Source: Soonwooa sp032078105 (lineage in GTDB: Bacteria > Bacteroidota > Bacteroidia > Flavobacteriales > Weeksellaceae). Taken from it: a DNA stretch of 64,000 nt. Positions 1 through 8,987 of this stretch are shown here, piece after piece; position 1 is the first letter of the stretch, and every line of letters starts with the position of its first letter. The position numbers and the translations under genes are program-made. The stretch lies in contig JBJZOS010000002.1 of assembly GCA_046269235.1 (NCBI GenBank), positions 186,001 to 250,000 of the forward strand, given 5' to 3'. The notes beneath the pieces were generated by a model that saw nothing but the letters and a program-made list of their open reading frames with translations, was not told where the DNA came from and ran no database searches.

Positions 1-53
1 AACAAGTAGAAAAGCCTTCAAAATTTAAGAAAAAGCTTTCTAAATATATCTAA
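1..53 (+). CDS. C-terminal end of an unidentified protein (partial)
   Basis: An open frame enters from the left edge (first full codon at position 3) and ends in TAA at 51-53. It gives a lysine-rich tail ending KKKLSKYI. A terminator hairpin follows at once, which supports a real gene end converging on the lipoprotein gene to the right. Too little is present to identify the protein. Confidence 0.4.
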   Translation, partial: QVEKPSKFKKKLSKYI

Positions 54-82
54 AAACAACCTCTTTTTGAGGTTGTTTTTTT
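54..82. terminator. Bidirectional rho-independent terminator
   Basis: A perfect 9-bp stem (AACAACCTC / GAGGTTGTT) with a five-T loop is flanked by A-runs on the left and T-runs on the right, so it can end transcription in both directions. It separates the convergent partial gene on the left from the minus-strand lipoprotein gene that ends at 81. Confidence 0.85.
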
Positions 83-518
83 ATCTTACATAATTCTGCA
101 TATACTTATCTAAATGTCCATCATTGTCCTTGTCATATTTAAAAAGAATAAAGTTTAGCTCACTTTTTGTAGCTTTTTCTACCTCTCTTGTGAAGTTATC
201 ACTTCCAATTTTCCCAGACAGAACTTTTGTATTTGAATCATAGGTGTAGCTCCCATTTTCCACAGGCTCTTCTACACAATCACCATTAGCTTTTTCTGTA
301 AAAACCTTTTGAATGATTCTCCCATCATTAGTGAACTCAATACTTGTCTTTCTTTCGCACATACTAAACTCATCCCATTGTAGCTTAGATCCATCTTTAC
401 CACTAATAATTCCAGACTCTTTAACATACCATTTTCCTACTACTTCACTGGATGACCCGTCATTATCATCTCTACATGAAATGATTGATAAAACAGCCAA
501 AAATAACAATTTCTTCAT
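81..518 (-). CDS. Lipocalin-like lipoprotein
   Basis: A 145-residue exported protein. The N-terminus is a lipoprotein signal (MKKLLFLAVLSIISC, lipidated Cys about 15), followed by an Asp/Ser-rich linker. The mature part opens with VVGKWYV, the GxW signature seen in bacterial lipocalin-like domains, and then shows alternating beta-rich segments. It lies 11 bp downstream of hsdR in the same direction and ends at a terminator, so it is probably the last gene of the restriction operon. Fold assignment rests on the GxW start and small beta-rich size. No function can be given. Confidence 0.7.
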   Translation of the reverse strand: MKKLLFLAVLSIISCRDDNDGSSSEVVGKWYVKESGIISGKDGSKLQWDEFSMCERKTSIEFTNDGRIIQKVFTEKANGDCVEEPVENGSYTYDSNTKVLSGKIGSDNFTREVEKATKSELNFILFKYDKDNDGHLDKYMQNYVR

Positions 519-529
519 AATTTATTTTT

Positions 530-3421
530 TTAAATATTGTAACCTTTTACAAATGTATTAATAAAACCATTTATTTTACTTAGAATCTTTTCACTTCGAG
601 GCTTTCTTTGTAACAATGTTGGTTTTGGTCCTACTATTAATCCCAAGACCTCATCCCTTAAAGGTTCTTTGTCTGAGAACATATATTGTTCAATTATTTT
701 TTGAGTTTCTAAAGGAGATAATTCTTCAGCATCAATAATCTTATCAAAAGCTTGTTTCTGTTCTCTCTCCCAAAATTTTTCAAACTCTTCTGTTACATCA
801 CTTTCATCAGAAATATGAAGTAGATTTTCATTAATAAATTTTTCTATAAGCTCTTTTTTACTTCTTAAATTGACTTCTGAACCTATAAGATTAAGAATAG
901 TATTTTTGGTAGCTTCTCTCTTGCTTGCTTTTTCAGATTTCATCTTAATAAGCAGCTGAACAATATATGTTACATTAATTTCATCCTTGTGAATTAATTC
1001 TACCTCGAAATCTATATCATCTAGAATTGATAATTTCTCCTTTGTTTCATTACTTTTCACCTTGTCATAGAGATCAAGATATTTGCTTTTAAAGTCTTCA
1101 AAATCTTGCTCAGACATTTGTAAGTCACTCCAATCAAAGTCAGTAAATGTGATTAAAACATTTCTAGTTCTCATCAGCTCCCTAAAAGCTTGAATAAATT
1201 TCAATTCATCCTCCTCTGTGTAAAGTTCATCTACCTCATCAATAGATCCTACAATAGAATTAAGCTCATCATATTGCAGATTAAATTTCTTTATATAGTT
1301 TTCGTAAGGTTGTATAATGATTTCTTCTATAGCTTCTTTGTTACTAAATAGTGTAATGGCATCATCTGTAGCCTTTTTTAAGTTTCTAAAAACAACTATA
1401 TTTCCTTGAGCTTTTCTTTCATTTAAAATTCTATTAGTCCGAGAATAGGATTGTATTAAACCATGATGTTTAAGGTTTTTATCTACATATAATGTATTAA
1501 CTTTTTTAGCATCAAAACCTGTCATAAACATATTGACTACAAGCAATATATCTATTCTATTGTTAGGATTTTCAGGATCTTTCTCTCTATCTTTTAGCTT
1601 CTTGGATAAATCATTATAGTAATTGTAAAAGTTTTCAGTTTCTTTCGTACTGAATTGTGTTCCAAACATTCCATTATAATAAGCTATATAGCTTTCTAAC
1701 TTATCCCTACTATGTTGATTTAATGAAATATATGAAGCTTTTGTATCAGCAACTTCTGCTAGATTCTCCCAATCATCATATAGTCCATTAGCATCATAAT
1801 CATCTTCATTTGTACCATAACTAAATATTGTAGCAATATTTAGGTCATGCTCTCCATTTTGTTTCTTCTGTTGGAACAAATCATAATACTTAGTTAGAAC
1901 ATTAACACTGCTGACACAAAACATTGCTGAAAAATCTCTATTATAAGTCTTTCTATTATGGTTTGATATGATGTAGTCCACAATTTTTTCAATCCTTATA
2001 TCAGACTCCATTACCTCTCTTGTATCAATATTCTCAACTTCAATATCAATAGCTGTAGCAGATTCTTCTTTTTGCTTAAATCTCCCTACATATTCAACAG
2101 AAAATTTCAACACATTTTCATCTTTAATAGCATCTGTTATTACATACTTGTGAATACAATCTCCAAACAAATCTTTAGTAGTCCTCTTTCCATAAGCATT
2201 TTTAGATGCATTGTCAGCAAAAATTGGAGTCCCCGTAAAGCCAAACATCTGAATATTGCTAAAGAATGAAGTAATCTTATTGTGGGTTTCTCCAAATTGA
2301 GATCTATGACATTCATCAAAAATAAACACCATCTTTTCATCTTGAAGTTGTTGCATTTTTTTTGAATAGTGACTTTTGGATATTGCTGTATTAAGCTTTT
2401 GTATAGTGGTTACTATTAATTTGGTATCATCTTCAAACTGCTTTACTAAAGCATTTGTATTATCTGTTCCATCAACGCTACCTTTACTAAAACTATTAAA
2501 TTCTTTTGTAGTTTGATAATCAAGATCTTTTCTATCTACTACAAAAACAACCTTTTTTACCTCTGGTATATTTGTCAATAATTGACTTGCTTTAAAAGAG
2601 GTTAATGTTTTGCCACTTCCTGTAGTATGCCAGACATAACCATTTTTGTTAGTTTCCTTAACAAGCTGAACAATAGACTCTACAGCATAAAACTGGTATG
2701 GTCTAAGAACCATCAACACCTTATGTGTTTCATTTAGAACCACATATTTGCAAATCATTTTAGAAAGATGGCAAGGCTCTAAAAAGTCTGAGGTAAAACC
2801 ATTAAGAATATTGTTAAGCCTCTTATTAGCTCTATCTGTCCAATAAAAAGTCTGTTTGAAAGATTGCTTTCTATTGTTTGTATAATACTTCGTATTTACA
2901 CCATTACTAATTACAAAAATTTGTACATATTGAAATAAAGCTGAGTTTGAACCATAAGAGTGTCTATGATATCTATTAACCTGATTAAAAGCCTCTTTCA
3001 GCTCCAGCCCTCTTCTTTTTAACTCAATTTGACATAGTGGAAGCCCATTAATAAGAATAGTTACATCATATCTATTTTTGTAGTTACCTTCTATAGTTAC
3101 TTGGTTTGTAACTTGAAATTCATTTTGACACCAAAATTCTGTATTAATGAATTCAAAGTATAGGTTATCTCCGTTATCCCTTATAATATGTTGTTTTTCA
3201 CGTAGTGTTTTAGCTTTCTCAAATACAGATCCTTTGTTAAGAATATTAAGAACCTTGTCAAATTCAGCATCTGAAAAACTGATTTTATTATGCTTTTCTA
3301 ATTGGCCTTTTAAGTTTTTTATTAAAGATTTTTCATCTGGAATAGATACAGATGAATAACCCATTTTTTGTAATAGTTCAATTAATTGTTGCTCTAATGC
3401 TAGTTCTGATTGTATTGCCAT
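530..3421 (-). CDS. hsdR: Type I restriction enzyme, R subunit (HsdR)
   Basis: A 963-residue motor and nuclease subunit of a type I restriction-modification complex; it cleaves unmodified DNA after ATP-driven translocation. The N-terminal nuclease domain has Asp119 and the E-x-K pair at 133-135 (IELK), with a following Q-x-x-x-Y (147-151), as expected for HsdR. The superfamily 2 helicase part shows Walker A TTGSGKT (266-272), DECH (369-372) and FGFTGTP (393-399). The length is normal and no frameshift is seen. Its ATG overlaps the TAA of the upstream small gene (TAATG), so translation is probably coupled. Three small genes separate it from hsdS. Confidence 0.96.
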   Translation of the reverse strand: MAIQSELALEQQLIELLQKMGYSSVSIPDEKSLIKNLKGQLEKHNKISFSDAEFDKVLNILNKGSVFEKAKTLREKQHIIRDNGDNLYFEFINTEFWCQNEFQVTNQVTIEGNYKNRYDVTILINGLPLCQIELKRRGLELKEAFNQVNRYHRHSYGSNSALFQYVQIFVISNGVNTKYYTNNRKQSFKQTFYWTDRANKRLNNILNGFTSDFLEPCHLSKMICKYVVLNETHKVLMVLRPYQFYAVESIVQLVKETNKNGYVWHTTGSGKTLTSFKASQLLTNIPEVKKVVFVVDRKDLDYQTTKEFNSFSKGSVDGTDNTNALVKQFEDDTKLIVTTIQKLNTAISKSHYSKKMQQLQDEKMVFIFDECHRSQFGETHNKITSFFSNIQMFGFTGTPIFADNASKNAYGKRTTKDLFGDCIHKYVITDAIKDENVLKFSVEYVGRFKQKEESATAIDIEVENIDTREVMESDIRIEKIVDYIISNHNRKTYNRDFSAMFCVSSVNVLTKYYDLFQQKKQNGEHDLNIATIFSYGTNEDDYDANGLYDDWENLAEVADTKASYISLNQHSRDKLESYIAYYNGMFGTQFSTKETENFYNYYNDLSKKLKDREKDPENPNNRIDILLVVNMFMTGFDAKKVNTLYVDKNLKHHGLIQSYSRTNRILNERKAQGNIVVFRNLKKATDDAITLFSNKEAIEEIIIQPYENYIKKFNLQYDELNSIVGSIDEVDELYTEEDELKFIQAFRELMRTRNVLITFTDFDWSDLQMSEQDFEDFKSKYLDLYDKVKSNETKEKLSILDDIDFEVELIHKDEINVTYIVQLLIKMKSEKASKREATKNTILNLIGSEVNLRSKKELIEKFINENLLHISDESDVTEEFEKFWEREQKQAFDKIIDAEELSPLETQKIIEQYMFSDKEPLRDEVLGLIVGPKPTLLQRKPRSEKILSKINGFINTFVKGYNI

Positions 3422-3954
3422 TATTCTTCCTCCTCTTCTGCTACATTAATAAGATTGTTCACATAATCGGAGTTTTCAACAATTAATAAATACCATACAG
3501 AGCCAGTATCTCCATACTTATTACTTGCTGTTGTTGTAGTAAATTCAAAAGCTGTTGTAGCACCAGAATAAATCTTCTTCAAATTTCCATTATCTGCCAT
3601 TGTATATGGTCCTTTTCCAAATTTTTTCACTCCTTGTAAATATTCTGAATATTTAGATTGTCTAGATATCTGAATCCAAATCCTATTTTCTTGACCATAT
3701 TCACCAAAATAGTATCTTAAGAAACTTTCAGCATAGTCAAAATCAGAATTAGAATTATATACAAAAGACAGCATTCCAAGAGATCCTTCTTCTGGAGTTG
3801 TTACATCTTTGAATTTCCAACCTTTTTTAGTTAAGAAGTCTTCTACTTGCTCAATATCCATTTTTCTTAGTGATATCAACTCATTTAAAGTAAGATTTTG
3901 TGCGTAGGTTGCAACACAACACATGATTGCAATAAAAAATAATAATTTCTTCAT
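3421..3954 (-). CDS. Exported protein of unknown function, paralogue of the 4480-4972 gene
   Basis: A 177-residue protein with a cleavable signal peptide (hydrophobic 3-17, cut probably after YAQ at 19). The mature part starts LTLNELISL and carries the pattern 'D/E-IEQVEDFLTKKGWKF ... FVYN ... YSEYLQGVKKFG', which matches the product of 4480-4972 position by position (VEIEEYLTIKNY ... FRYN ... YSEYFKKIKSY). The C-terminus is an acidic EEEEE run. It sits 1 bp before the next gene upstream and overlaps the hsdR start. I do not recognise the family. An exported protein inside a restriction operon is unusual. Confidence 0.75.
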   Translation of the reverse strand: MKKLLFFIAIMCCVATYAQNLTLNELISLRKMDIEQVEDFLTKKGWKFKDVTTPEEGSLGMLSFVYNSNSDFDYAESFLRYYFGEYGQENRIWIQISRQSKYSEYLQGVKKFGKGPYTMADNGNLKKIYSGATTAFEFTTTTASNKYGDTGSVWYLLIVENSDYVNNLINVAEEEEE

Positions 3955-3955
3955 A

Positions 3956-4465
3956 CTAATAAAATTGTTTGTTGTATTCTTTTAATTCCCATTCTGCTTT
4001 ACCTTGTTGAGGATGGATTTCATTTACTTTTTGAAAATACTCAAATGAATCATCTAATTTAGTCCAATTAACTTTATTGACTCCTTTTTGTATTAATCTA
4101 TCCAAAGGAAAATGAAGTGGTGTGTATTCTATTATGTTAGCACACCACAAATACTTCAAATACAAATTAACTAATTTTTGACAAGTTCCAAACCTGAGTT
4201 TACCTCCTTGCAGTATGTGTTCATAATTCATGCTTTGATGCTGAATTTTTCTCATGCTGCTAATTAGATTTTCAGCACTTTCAAAAGCATATTTAGATTC
4301 AGCTATACCATTTAAGGCAAAAAATAAAGTTTTCTTAAAGTTTAATTTTTGTTCTTCTTTAACACCTTCTTTGTATATATTACCTCTACTAAAGCTAGCA
4401 GAAATAGTTAATATGAAAAACTGCCATTTTAAAAATTTTTCTTTTTCAATTTTTAAATCTTCCAT
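3956..4465 (-). CDS. Conserved hypothetical cytosolic protein in the hsd operon
   Basis: A 169-residue protein without signal peptide or membrane segment. It is Lys/Glu-rich and mostly helical by composition. The central part contains FGTCQKLVNLYLKYLWC followed by PLHFPLDRLI. I have a general recollection of this pairing in small proteins from defence or mobile regions, but I cannot name the family. It lies between the two paralogous exported genes, spaced by 1 bp from the downstream one. A role as an accessory of the restriction system or as separate cargo is possible; the sequence does not decide. Confidence 0.6.
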   Translation of the reverse strand: MEDLKIEKEKFLKWQFFILTISASFSRGNIYKEGVKEEQKLNFKKTLFFALNGIAESKYAFESAENLISSMRKIQHQSMNYEHILQGGKLRFGTCQKLVNLYLKYLWCANIIEYTPLHFPLDRLIQKGVNKVNWTKLDDSFEYFQKVNEIHPQQGKAEWELKEYNKQFY

Positions 4466-4479
4466 GGTTTTATATTTTT

Positions 4480-4972
4480 TTACTCTAGCAAATTAGCCAT
4501 CTCTTTAGACGTAACATCTATATCATAATAACTAAGCTTTTTTCCCTTTATGTTCTTAACACCAAGATATATTTTGAAAGTGGTTGTATCATTAACATAC
4601 ACTTTTGATTTCTTCATTGTTATTTTCGGAATGGCTTAACTGGGTATTATAGCTTTTAATTTTTTTAAAATATTCTGAGTAAATACTAGGATTATATGTA
4701 GAAATTGTAATATAGCTTTTGTTACCTTTATAAGAATATGAAACTTCTGATGTTGTACTAATCCTATTGTCTGGGTTGTATCTGAAAGATACATTATTAA
4801 ATCCTAATGCATCTTTACTATTGTCCGCTAATACATAATTTTTAATAGTTAAATACTCTTCTATCTCAACTAGAGTTTTGTCATTTAACAACTTCACCTC
4901 ATCCATTGTTAATATTTGTGCATTTAAACTAATGCTTAAAAATGCTAAAAATAGTGATATAATCTTCTTCAT
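4480..4972 (-). pseudogene. Frameshifted exported protein, paralogue of the 3421-3954 gene
   Basis: The reading frame from ATG 4970-4972 encodes a signal peptide (MKKIISLFLAFLSISLNAQ) and a mature domain similar to the 3421-3954 product, then stops at 4592 after EEIKSVC. In the +1 frame the sequence goes straight on (KKSKVYVNDTTTFKIYLGV...) to a TAA at 4480-4482. That extension matches the C-terminal part of the paralogue in length and hydrophobic pattern. The span is 493 bases, one more than a multiple of three, so one inserted base (or two lost) near 4600-4635 explains it. An in-frame ATG at 4993 would add eight residues overlapping hsdS and is less likely. It may be a true mutation, programmed frameshifting or a sequencing error. 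Confidence 0.65.
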
Positions 4973-4985
4973 TATTTTATTTAGT

Positions 4986-6065
4986 TTACACAAACATCTG
5001 TTGTAATAAGCCTTTCTTCCAAAGTTCTGTTTTAGTTATTTGTTGGCTTATCAGTTCTATTTTATCATCTAAAGCTTTTAAAAATTGAGCTATTTTTTCT
5101 TGTTCTTTTAAAGTTGGCAAAATAATTATCATCTCAGTTAGTGTACCTAAAACTATATATGGAGTATTTCCTGCTTTTTTTTCTTTATTTATCCTAACTG
5201 ATAAATTTCTTTCTAGAAAATACTTCAAATATTTTACTGAAATATTAATAAACTCTCCTAGAACATATGTTCTTTGATAGGCATTGAATTTACCTTGATA
5301 ATGATGAATATAACCAACATTTGCACCATTTCCAGATATTAGTAAAGCTTCCATATCAAAAGCATATTTATCAATAAAGTAGAAATCTTTAGCACAAGTA
5401 TAAAATCTATATTTTCCATTTTCAACCATAGCATTAGCATCTAATCTTCCTGTTGTAACACTTACAATTTCCCCCAAAGTTTTCTCTTCCCACTCTGGGA
5501 AAGACTTACCTTGGTCATCTTTAAATCTTAGTTTTTGGGAGAAAATCTGTTGCATAACTCCTTTTTTGTAGGTTTCTAGCTTTTCTTTTTTCTCTTTTAG
5601 TAAAGTGAGCTTTTTATCTACTGCTGTAAAAAAGGAAGTTATCTTTTCTTGCTCTAGTAGAGAGGGCAAGTTAAACTCTATATTTTCAATTGTAGATTTT
5701 GCTAAACTAGGTACACCACCAGCTTCATTATGTTGCTTCCAATTAACTCTTTGAAATAAAAGATAAACATAATATGGTTTGGTATCCTTAAATGAATGCG
5801 TATAGAATAATGTATCTACTGTCCAAATTTTTCCTTTATGAAATAATGGCTTATCAATAGTTCCCTTTCTTCCAATACATACAGTATCACCATCATATAG
5901 ATAGTCATCAACTTTTGTCATTAAACCTCCAGTACCATAAACAGGAACTTCTCCATTTCCAAGGTGCTTATAATCTCTGCCACTTCCTATTGTTAAAAAA
6001 TTTTTCATTTTAAAAGTTTTCCACTCCTCAGAAAATTCCTTAAACCTTAATTTGGGTGTATTCAT
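4986..6065 (-). CDS. hsdS: Type I restriction-modification specificity subunit (HsdS)
   Basis: A 359-residue DNA-recognition subunit that joins two HsdM and two HsdR copies and fixes the bipartite target. It has the classic layout: target-recognition domain 1 (about 1-130), a conserved helical spacer with LPSLLEQEKITSFF and a Lys/Glu-rich helix (about 133-175), target-recognition domain 2 (about 190-310), and a second copy of the spacer motif (LPTLKEQEKIAQFL) at the C-terminus. The two recognition domains differ, so an asymmetric split target is expected. It starts 1 bp after the hsdM stop. No inverted repeats or spare hsdS pieces are seen, so phase variation by shuffling is not supported here. 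Confidence 0.95.
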   Translation of the reverse strand: MNTPKLRFKEFSEEWKTFKMKNFLTIGSGRDYKHLGNGEVPVYGTGGLMTKVDDYLYDGDTVCIGRKGTIDKPLFHKGKIWTVDTLFYTHSFKDTKPYYVYLLFQRVNWKQHNEAGGVPSLAKSTIENIEFNLPSLLEQEKITSFFTAVDKKLTLLKEKKEKLETYKKGVMQQIFSQKLRFKDDQGKSFPEWEEKTLGEIVSVTTGRLDANAMVENGKYRFYTCAKDFYFIDKYAFDMEALLISGNGANVGYIHHYQGKFNAYQRTYVLGEFINISVKYLKYFLERNLSVRINKEKKAGNTPYIVLGTLTEMIIILPTLKEQEKIAQFLKALDDKIELISQQITKTELWKKGLLQQMFV

Positions 6066-6066
6066 C

Positions 6067-7638
6067 TTAAAAAGGTTTTTGGATTCCTAATTCAGCACAG
6101 AAACTAGCAATATCAGAATCTGCAACTTCCATTTCTTTTTCCAACTCTTTCAGCTCTAAAGCTATTCTGTTAATATCTATTTCTTCTTCAGCCTCAAAGG
6201 TATCTACATATCTAGGGATATTAAGATTATAGTCATTCTCTACAATTTCAGAGATAGGTACATTTCTAGAATACTTCTCTAGTTCAGTTCTATCTTTATA
6301 AGTACTAAAGATTTTCTCTATATCTTCTTCTCGTAGATTATTTTGGGTTTTTACCTTTTCAAAATCATTACTTGCATCTATAAACAGGATAGATTCTGGA
6401 GTTTCTCTACATTTCTTAAGCACCAAAATACATGTTGGGATAGATGTACCATAAAAAAGGTTTTCTGGTAAGCCAATAACAGCATCTAGGTAGTTTCTGT
6501 TTTCAATAATAAATTGTCTAATATGTCCTTCTGCAGCACCTCTAAACAAAACACCATGTGGTAAAACTACAGCCATAGTTCCATTTTCAGCTAGGTGATA
6601 TAACATATGTTGTACAAAAGCAAAGTCTGCTTTAGAAGAAGGAGCTAATCTTCCATAAGGTGCAAATCTTTCATCCGTTGTAAATAAAGCATTTGCAGAC
6701 CACTTTGCAGAAAAAGGAGGATTGGCTACAATAGCCTCAAACTCTTGTCCTATATGTTGTGGGTGTTCTAAAGTATCTTCTTGTTTGATATCAAATTTTC
6801 TAAAATGAACATCATGCAAAATCATGTTCATTCTAGCTAAGTTGTAAGTGGTTCTGTTCATTTCCTGACCATAGAAATCACCTACATTTTGTTTTACTTC
6901 TTTAGCAACTCTTAGTAGTAAAGATCCACTACCACAAGTAGGATCATAGACAGATTTTAGTTTGTCTTTATTAACAGTTACTATTTTTGCAAGTACTTTA
7001 CTCACTTGCTGAGGAGTATAAAACTCACCTGCTTTTTTACCAGCACCACTAGCAAATTGTGCAATAAGATATTCATAGGCATCTCCTAATACATCTAATT
7101 CTGTATCTTCTAATTGAAAATCTATCTTATCTAAATGGAATAATACTCTGGCAATAAGCTCATTTCTTTGTGCAGGAGTTTTACCAAGTTTGGTATTATT
7201 AAGATCCATATCTTCAAACAGGTTATCAAAATCTTCCTCAGACTCTGTACCCATTGTTGATAGCTGAATATTGATGAGTATTTTTTGTACATCTTCAATA
7301 ATAAAGGTATTCTCTAGAGTTTCAGAGTTACCTTTCTTTGTAATAGCTGTAAAAAGTTCAGAAGGTTTTAAGAAATATCCTAAATTTTCTAAAGCTTCTT
7401 CTCTAATAGCTTCTAAGTATTCTTTACCATTTTCTTTTTCTTCATCTATTGAAGAATATTTTATGTTATCTTCTTTAAGAATCTTATTGGCAAAAATATT
7501 CATCTTTTCAGATAAATATTTATAGAAGATAAATCCTAGAATATAATCTCTAAATTCATCTGCATGCATCTTGCCTCTTAATTCATTGGCAATATTCCAA
7601 AGTTGTTGTTCTAGCTGTTTCTTATGTTCTTCTGACAT
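6067..7638 (-). CDS. hsdM: Type I restriction-modification DNA adenine methyltransferase (HsdM)
   Basis: A 523-residue N6-adenine methyltransferase subunit. An N-terminal helical HsdM domain (about 1-165) is followed by the catalytic domain with GEFYTP (204-209), the S-adenosylmethionine motif DPTCGSG (232-238) and the catalytic NPPF (306-309). The length is normal. It opens the hsdM-hsdS pair, with hsdS 1 bp downstream. It both protects host DNA and forms part of the restricting complex with HsdR encoded at 530-3421. Confidence 0.97.
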   Translation of the reverse strand: MSEEHKKQLEQQLWNIANELRGKMHADEFRDYILGFIFYKYLSEKMNIFANKILKEDNIKYSSIDEEKENGKEYLEAIREEALENLGYFLKPSELFTAITKKGNSETLENTFIIEDVQKILINIQLSTMGTESEEDFDNLFEDMDLNNTKLGKTPAQRNELIARVLFHLDKIDFQLEDTELDVLGDAYEYLIAQFASGAGKKAGEFYTPQQVSKVLAKIVTVNKDKLKSVYDPTCGSGSLLLRVAKEVKQNVGDFYGQEMNRTTYNLARMNMILHDVHFRKFDIKQEDTLEHPQHIGQEFEAIVANPPFSAKWSANALFTTDERFAPYGRLAPSSKADFAFVQHMLYHLAENGTMAVVLPHGVLFRGAAEGHIRQFIIENRNYLDAVIGLPENLFYGTSIPTCILVLKKCRETPESILFIDASNDFEKVKTQNNLREEDIEKIFSTYKDRTELEKYSRNVPISEIVENDYNLNIPRYVDTFEAEEEIDINRIALELKELEKEMEVADSDIASFCAELGIQKPF

Positions 7639-7710
7639 TGGTTAATCTTATGGTAAAAAACTATAAAAATAACTTTTAGTTTTAACAGCTACAAGAATTT
7701 AAGAAAATAC

Positions 7711-8337
7711 TTAATATTCTTCATCCTCTCTTCTCCTTTCTTCTTCCTCTCTTGCTTTTGCTTCTTCCTCTTCCTTTTCTTGTCTAATTTTCCTTGTGCA
7801 TGAATAGCAATATTCATCATATGTAGATTTACTATCACCACATCTAGGACAAGTAACTGCTTTTTCATCTTCTTCAAGATCACTTCTAATTCTAATTCCA
7901 GATGTTGTGTAACAATTTCCTCCATAATCTGTAAGTGTTACAGTATATCTATAACCTTTATCAGAAGTAAATGACATTTCTCCTGTAGAAATACTACTAG
8001 GATAAAAATGAGAGCTATCAAGCCACCCACTATTTGGCCAATGTATTACAGTTAAATCTCCATTTTCTACCTCAACATTTAGGTCATAATTACTTCTTGT
8101 ACCAGTGTTGGGATTATAGTATTGTACTTCAGCACAATATATTCCGTCAGGATAATCACCAGTCAATTCATTATATTTTTCTGCATCTTCCCACGAAGAA
8201 ATTTCCATCTCTTCAGGATCAACTTCTTCACTTTCAACATAACTACTAAATGATTGGGAACTGGAACTGGATTCTGAATATTCCTTCTTGCAAGAAAAAA
8301 GCAGAAGAACAATTAATAACAAGTAGAATTTTGACAT
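7711..8337 (-). CDS. Lipoprotein with GWLDxxHF domain and C-terminal zinc ribbon
   Basis: A 208-residue protein. The signal is a lipoprotein type (LLLIVLLLFSC, Cys about 16). A Ser-rich linker leads to a domain at about 65-150 with DGIYCAEV and WPNSGWLDSSHF, shared with the exported product of 9986-10312 (DGKYCADI, WANGGWLDETHF). After it come CPRCG and, 12 residues later, CYSC: a four-cysteine zinc-ribbon pattern rarely expected on an exported lipoprotein. The tail is a Glu/Arg/Lys-rich stretch likely to form a charged helix. It lies 72 bp upstream of hsdM in the same direction and may be transcribed with it. The family is not recognised. Confidence 0.7.
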   Translation of the reverse strand: MSKFYLLLIVLLLFSCKKEYSESSSSSQSFSSYVESEEVDPEEMEISSWEDAEKYNELTGDYPDGIYCAEVQYYNPNTGTRSNYDLNVEVENGDLTVIHWPNSGWLDSSHFYPSSISTGEMSFTSDKGYRYTVTLTDYGGNCYTTSGIRIRSDLEEDEKAVTCPRCGDSKSTYDEYCYSCTRKIRQEKEEEEAKAREEEERRREDEEY

Positions 8338-8579
8338 GTTTTTTTTTTAGCAAGCTATATTAAGAAAAATTTTTAAAAAAATTTTTCAGCTTCCTCATTA
8401 CTTACGCAAACTCCCCTATATTAACTACCCCCACCTATTCTTGACATCAGGGATCCCCCCTGTTCTTTTGCTACAACAAAAATATTTTCATGCAAGATTA
8501 TCTTTTCTAGATTCTCAAGCCTGAATTTCAGGGTTGTCTGTAGTAAAAGACCATTATCTAACTCAAAAACTTTAAAACA

Positions 8580-8930
8580 ATGGTAAGAATTATCAACTAC
8601 AAAACAAGACAAAAAGAAGATGGAACAGAATTTTATGTTCTAGAAGTTCAAGGTGGTATAGAAATGATAAAGTCCAAAACCTCAGGACAGTATTATGCTA
8701 CTGCTAAAAAAGCTTTAGTGCCAACTACTTTTGATGAAGCTACATGCAAAGGACTTATTGGTACTGAGTTTCCAGGTTCTATTACTAAAATTAAGACTGA
8801 GCCTTATCAATACTCTATTAAAGAGACTGGTGAGGTTATTTCTCTAGAGCATAGATATATTTATCTTCCAGAAGATGTTGAAACTGATGAAGCTAAACTT
8901 GCAAAGAGTTTAGAACAAGCCTTTAACTAA
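8580..8930 (+). CDS. Conserved hypothetical protein linked to RadC-type gene
   Basis: A 116-residue soluble protein without signal or membrane segment. It begins MVRIINYKTRQKEDG and is rich in short beta-type segments with many Lys and Glu. From memory, small proteins with this start occur beside RadC-like genes in Bacteroidota plasmids and integrative elements. That memory, and the RadC gene 57 bp downstream on the same strand, are the only clues. A nucleic-acid-related role is a guess. It is divergently oriented from the restriction operon. Confidence 0.7.
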   Translation: MVRIINYKTRQKEDGTEFYVLEVQGGIEMIKSKTSGQYYATAKKALVPTTFDEATCKGLIGTEFPGSITKIKTEPYQYSIKETGEVISLEHRYIYLPEDVETDEAKLAKSLEQAFN

Positions 8931-8987
8931 CTAATTTTAACTGCACATCCATAACAAAAATATGGATGTGCTTTATTTTTTTCAACA

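Noticed and set aside
4986..6065. Phase-variable hsdS
   Set aside because: No second hsdS, partial recognition-domain cassette, inverted repeat or nearby invertase is present in the window.
8355..8400. AT palindrome (GAAAAATTTTT / AAAAATTTTTC) upstream of the zinc-ribbon lipoprotein
   Set aside because: It is a low-complexity A/T run; not distinguishable from chance or a promoter UP-type tract.
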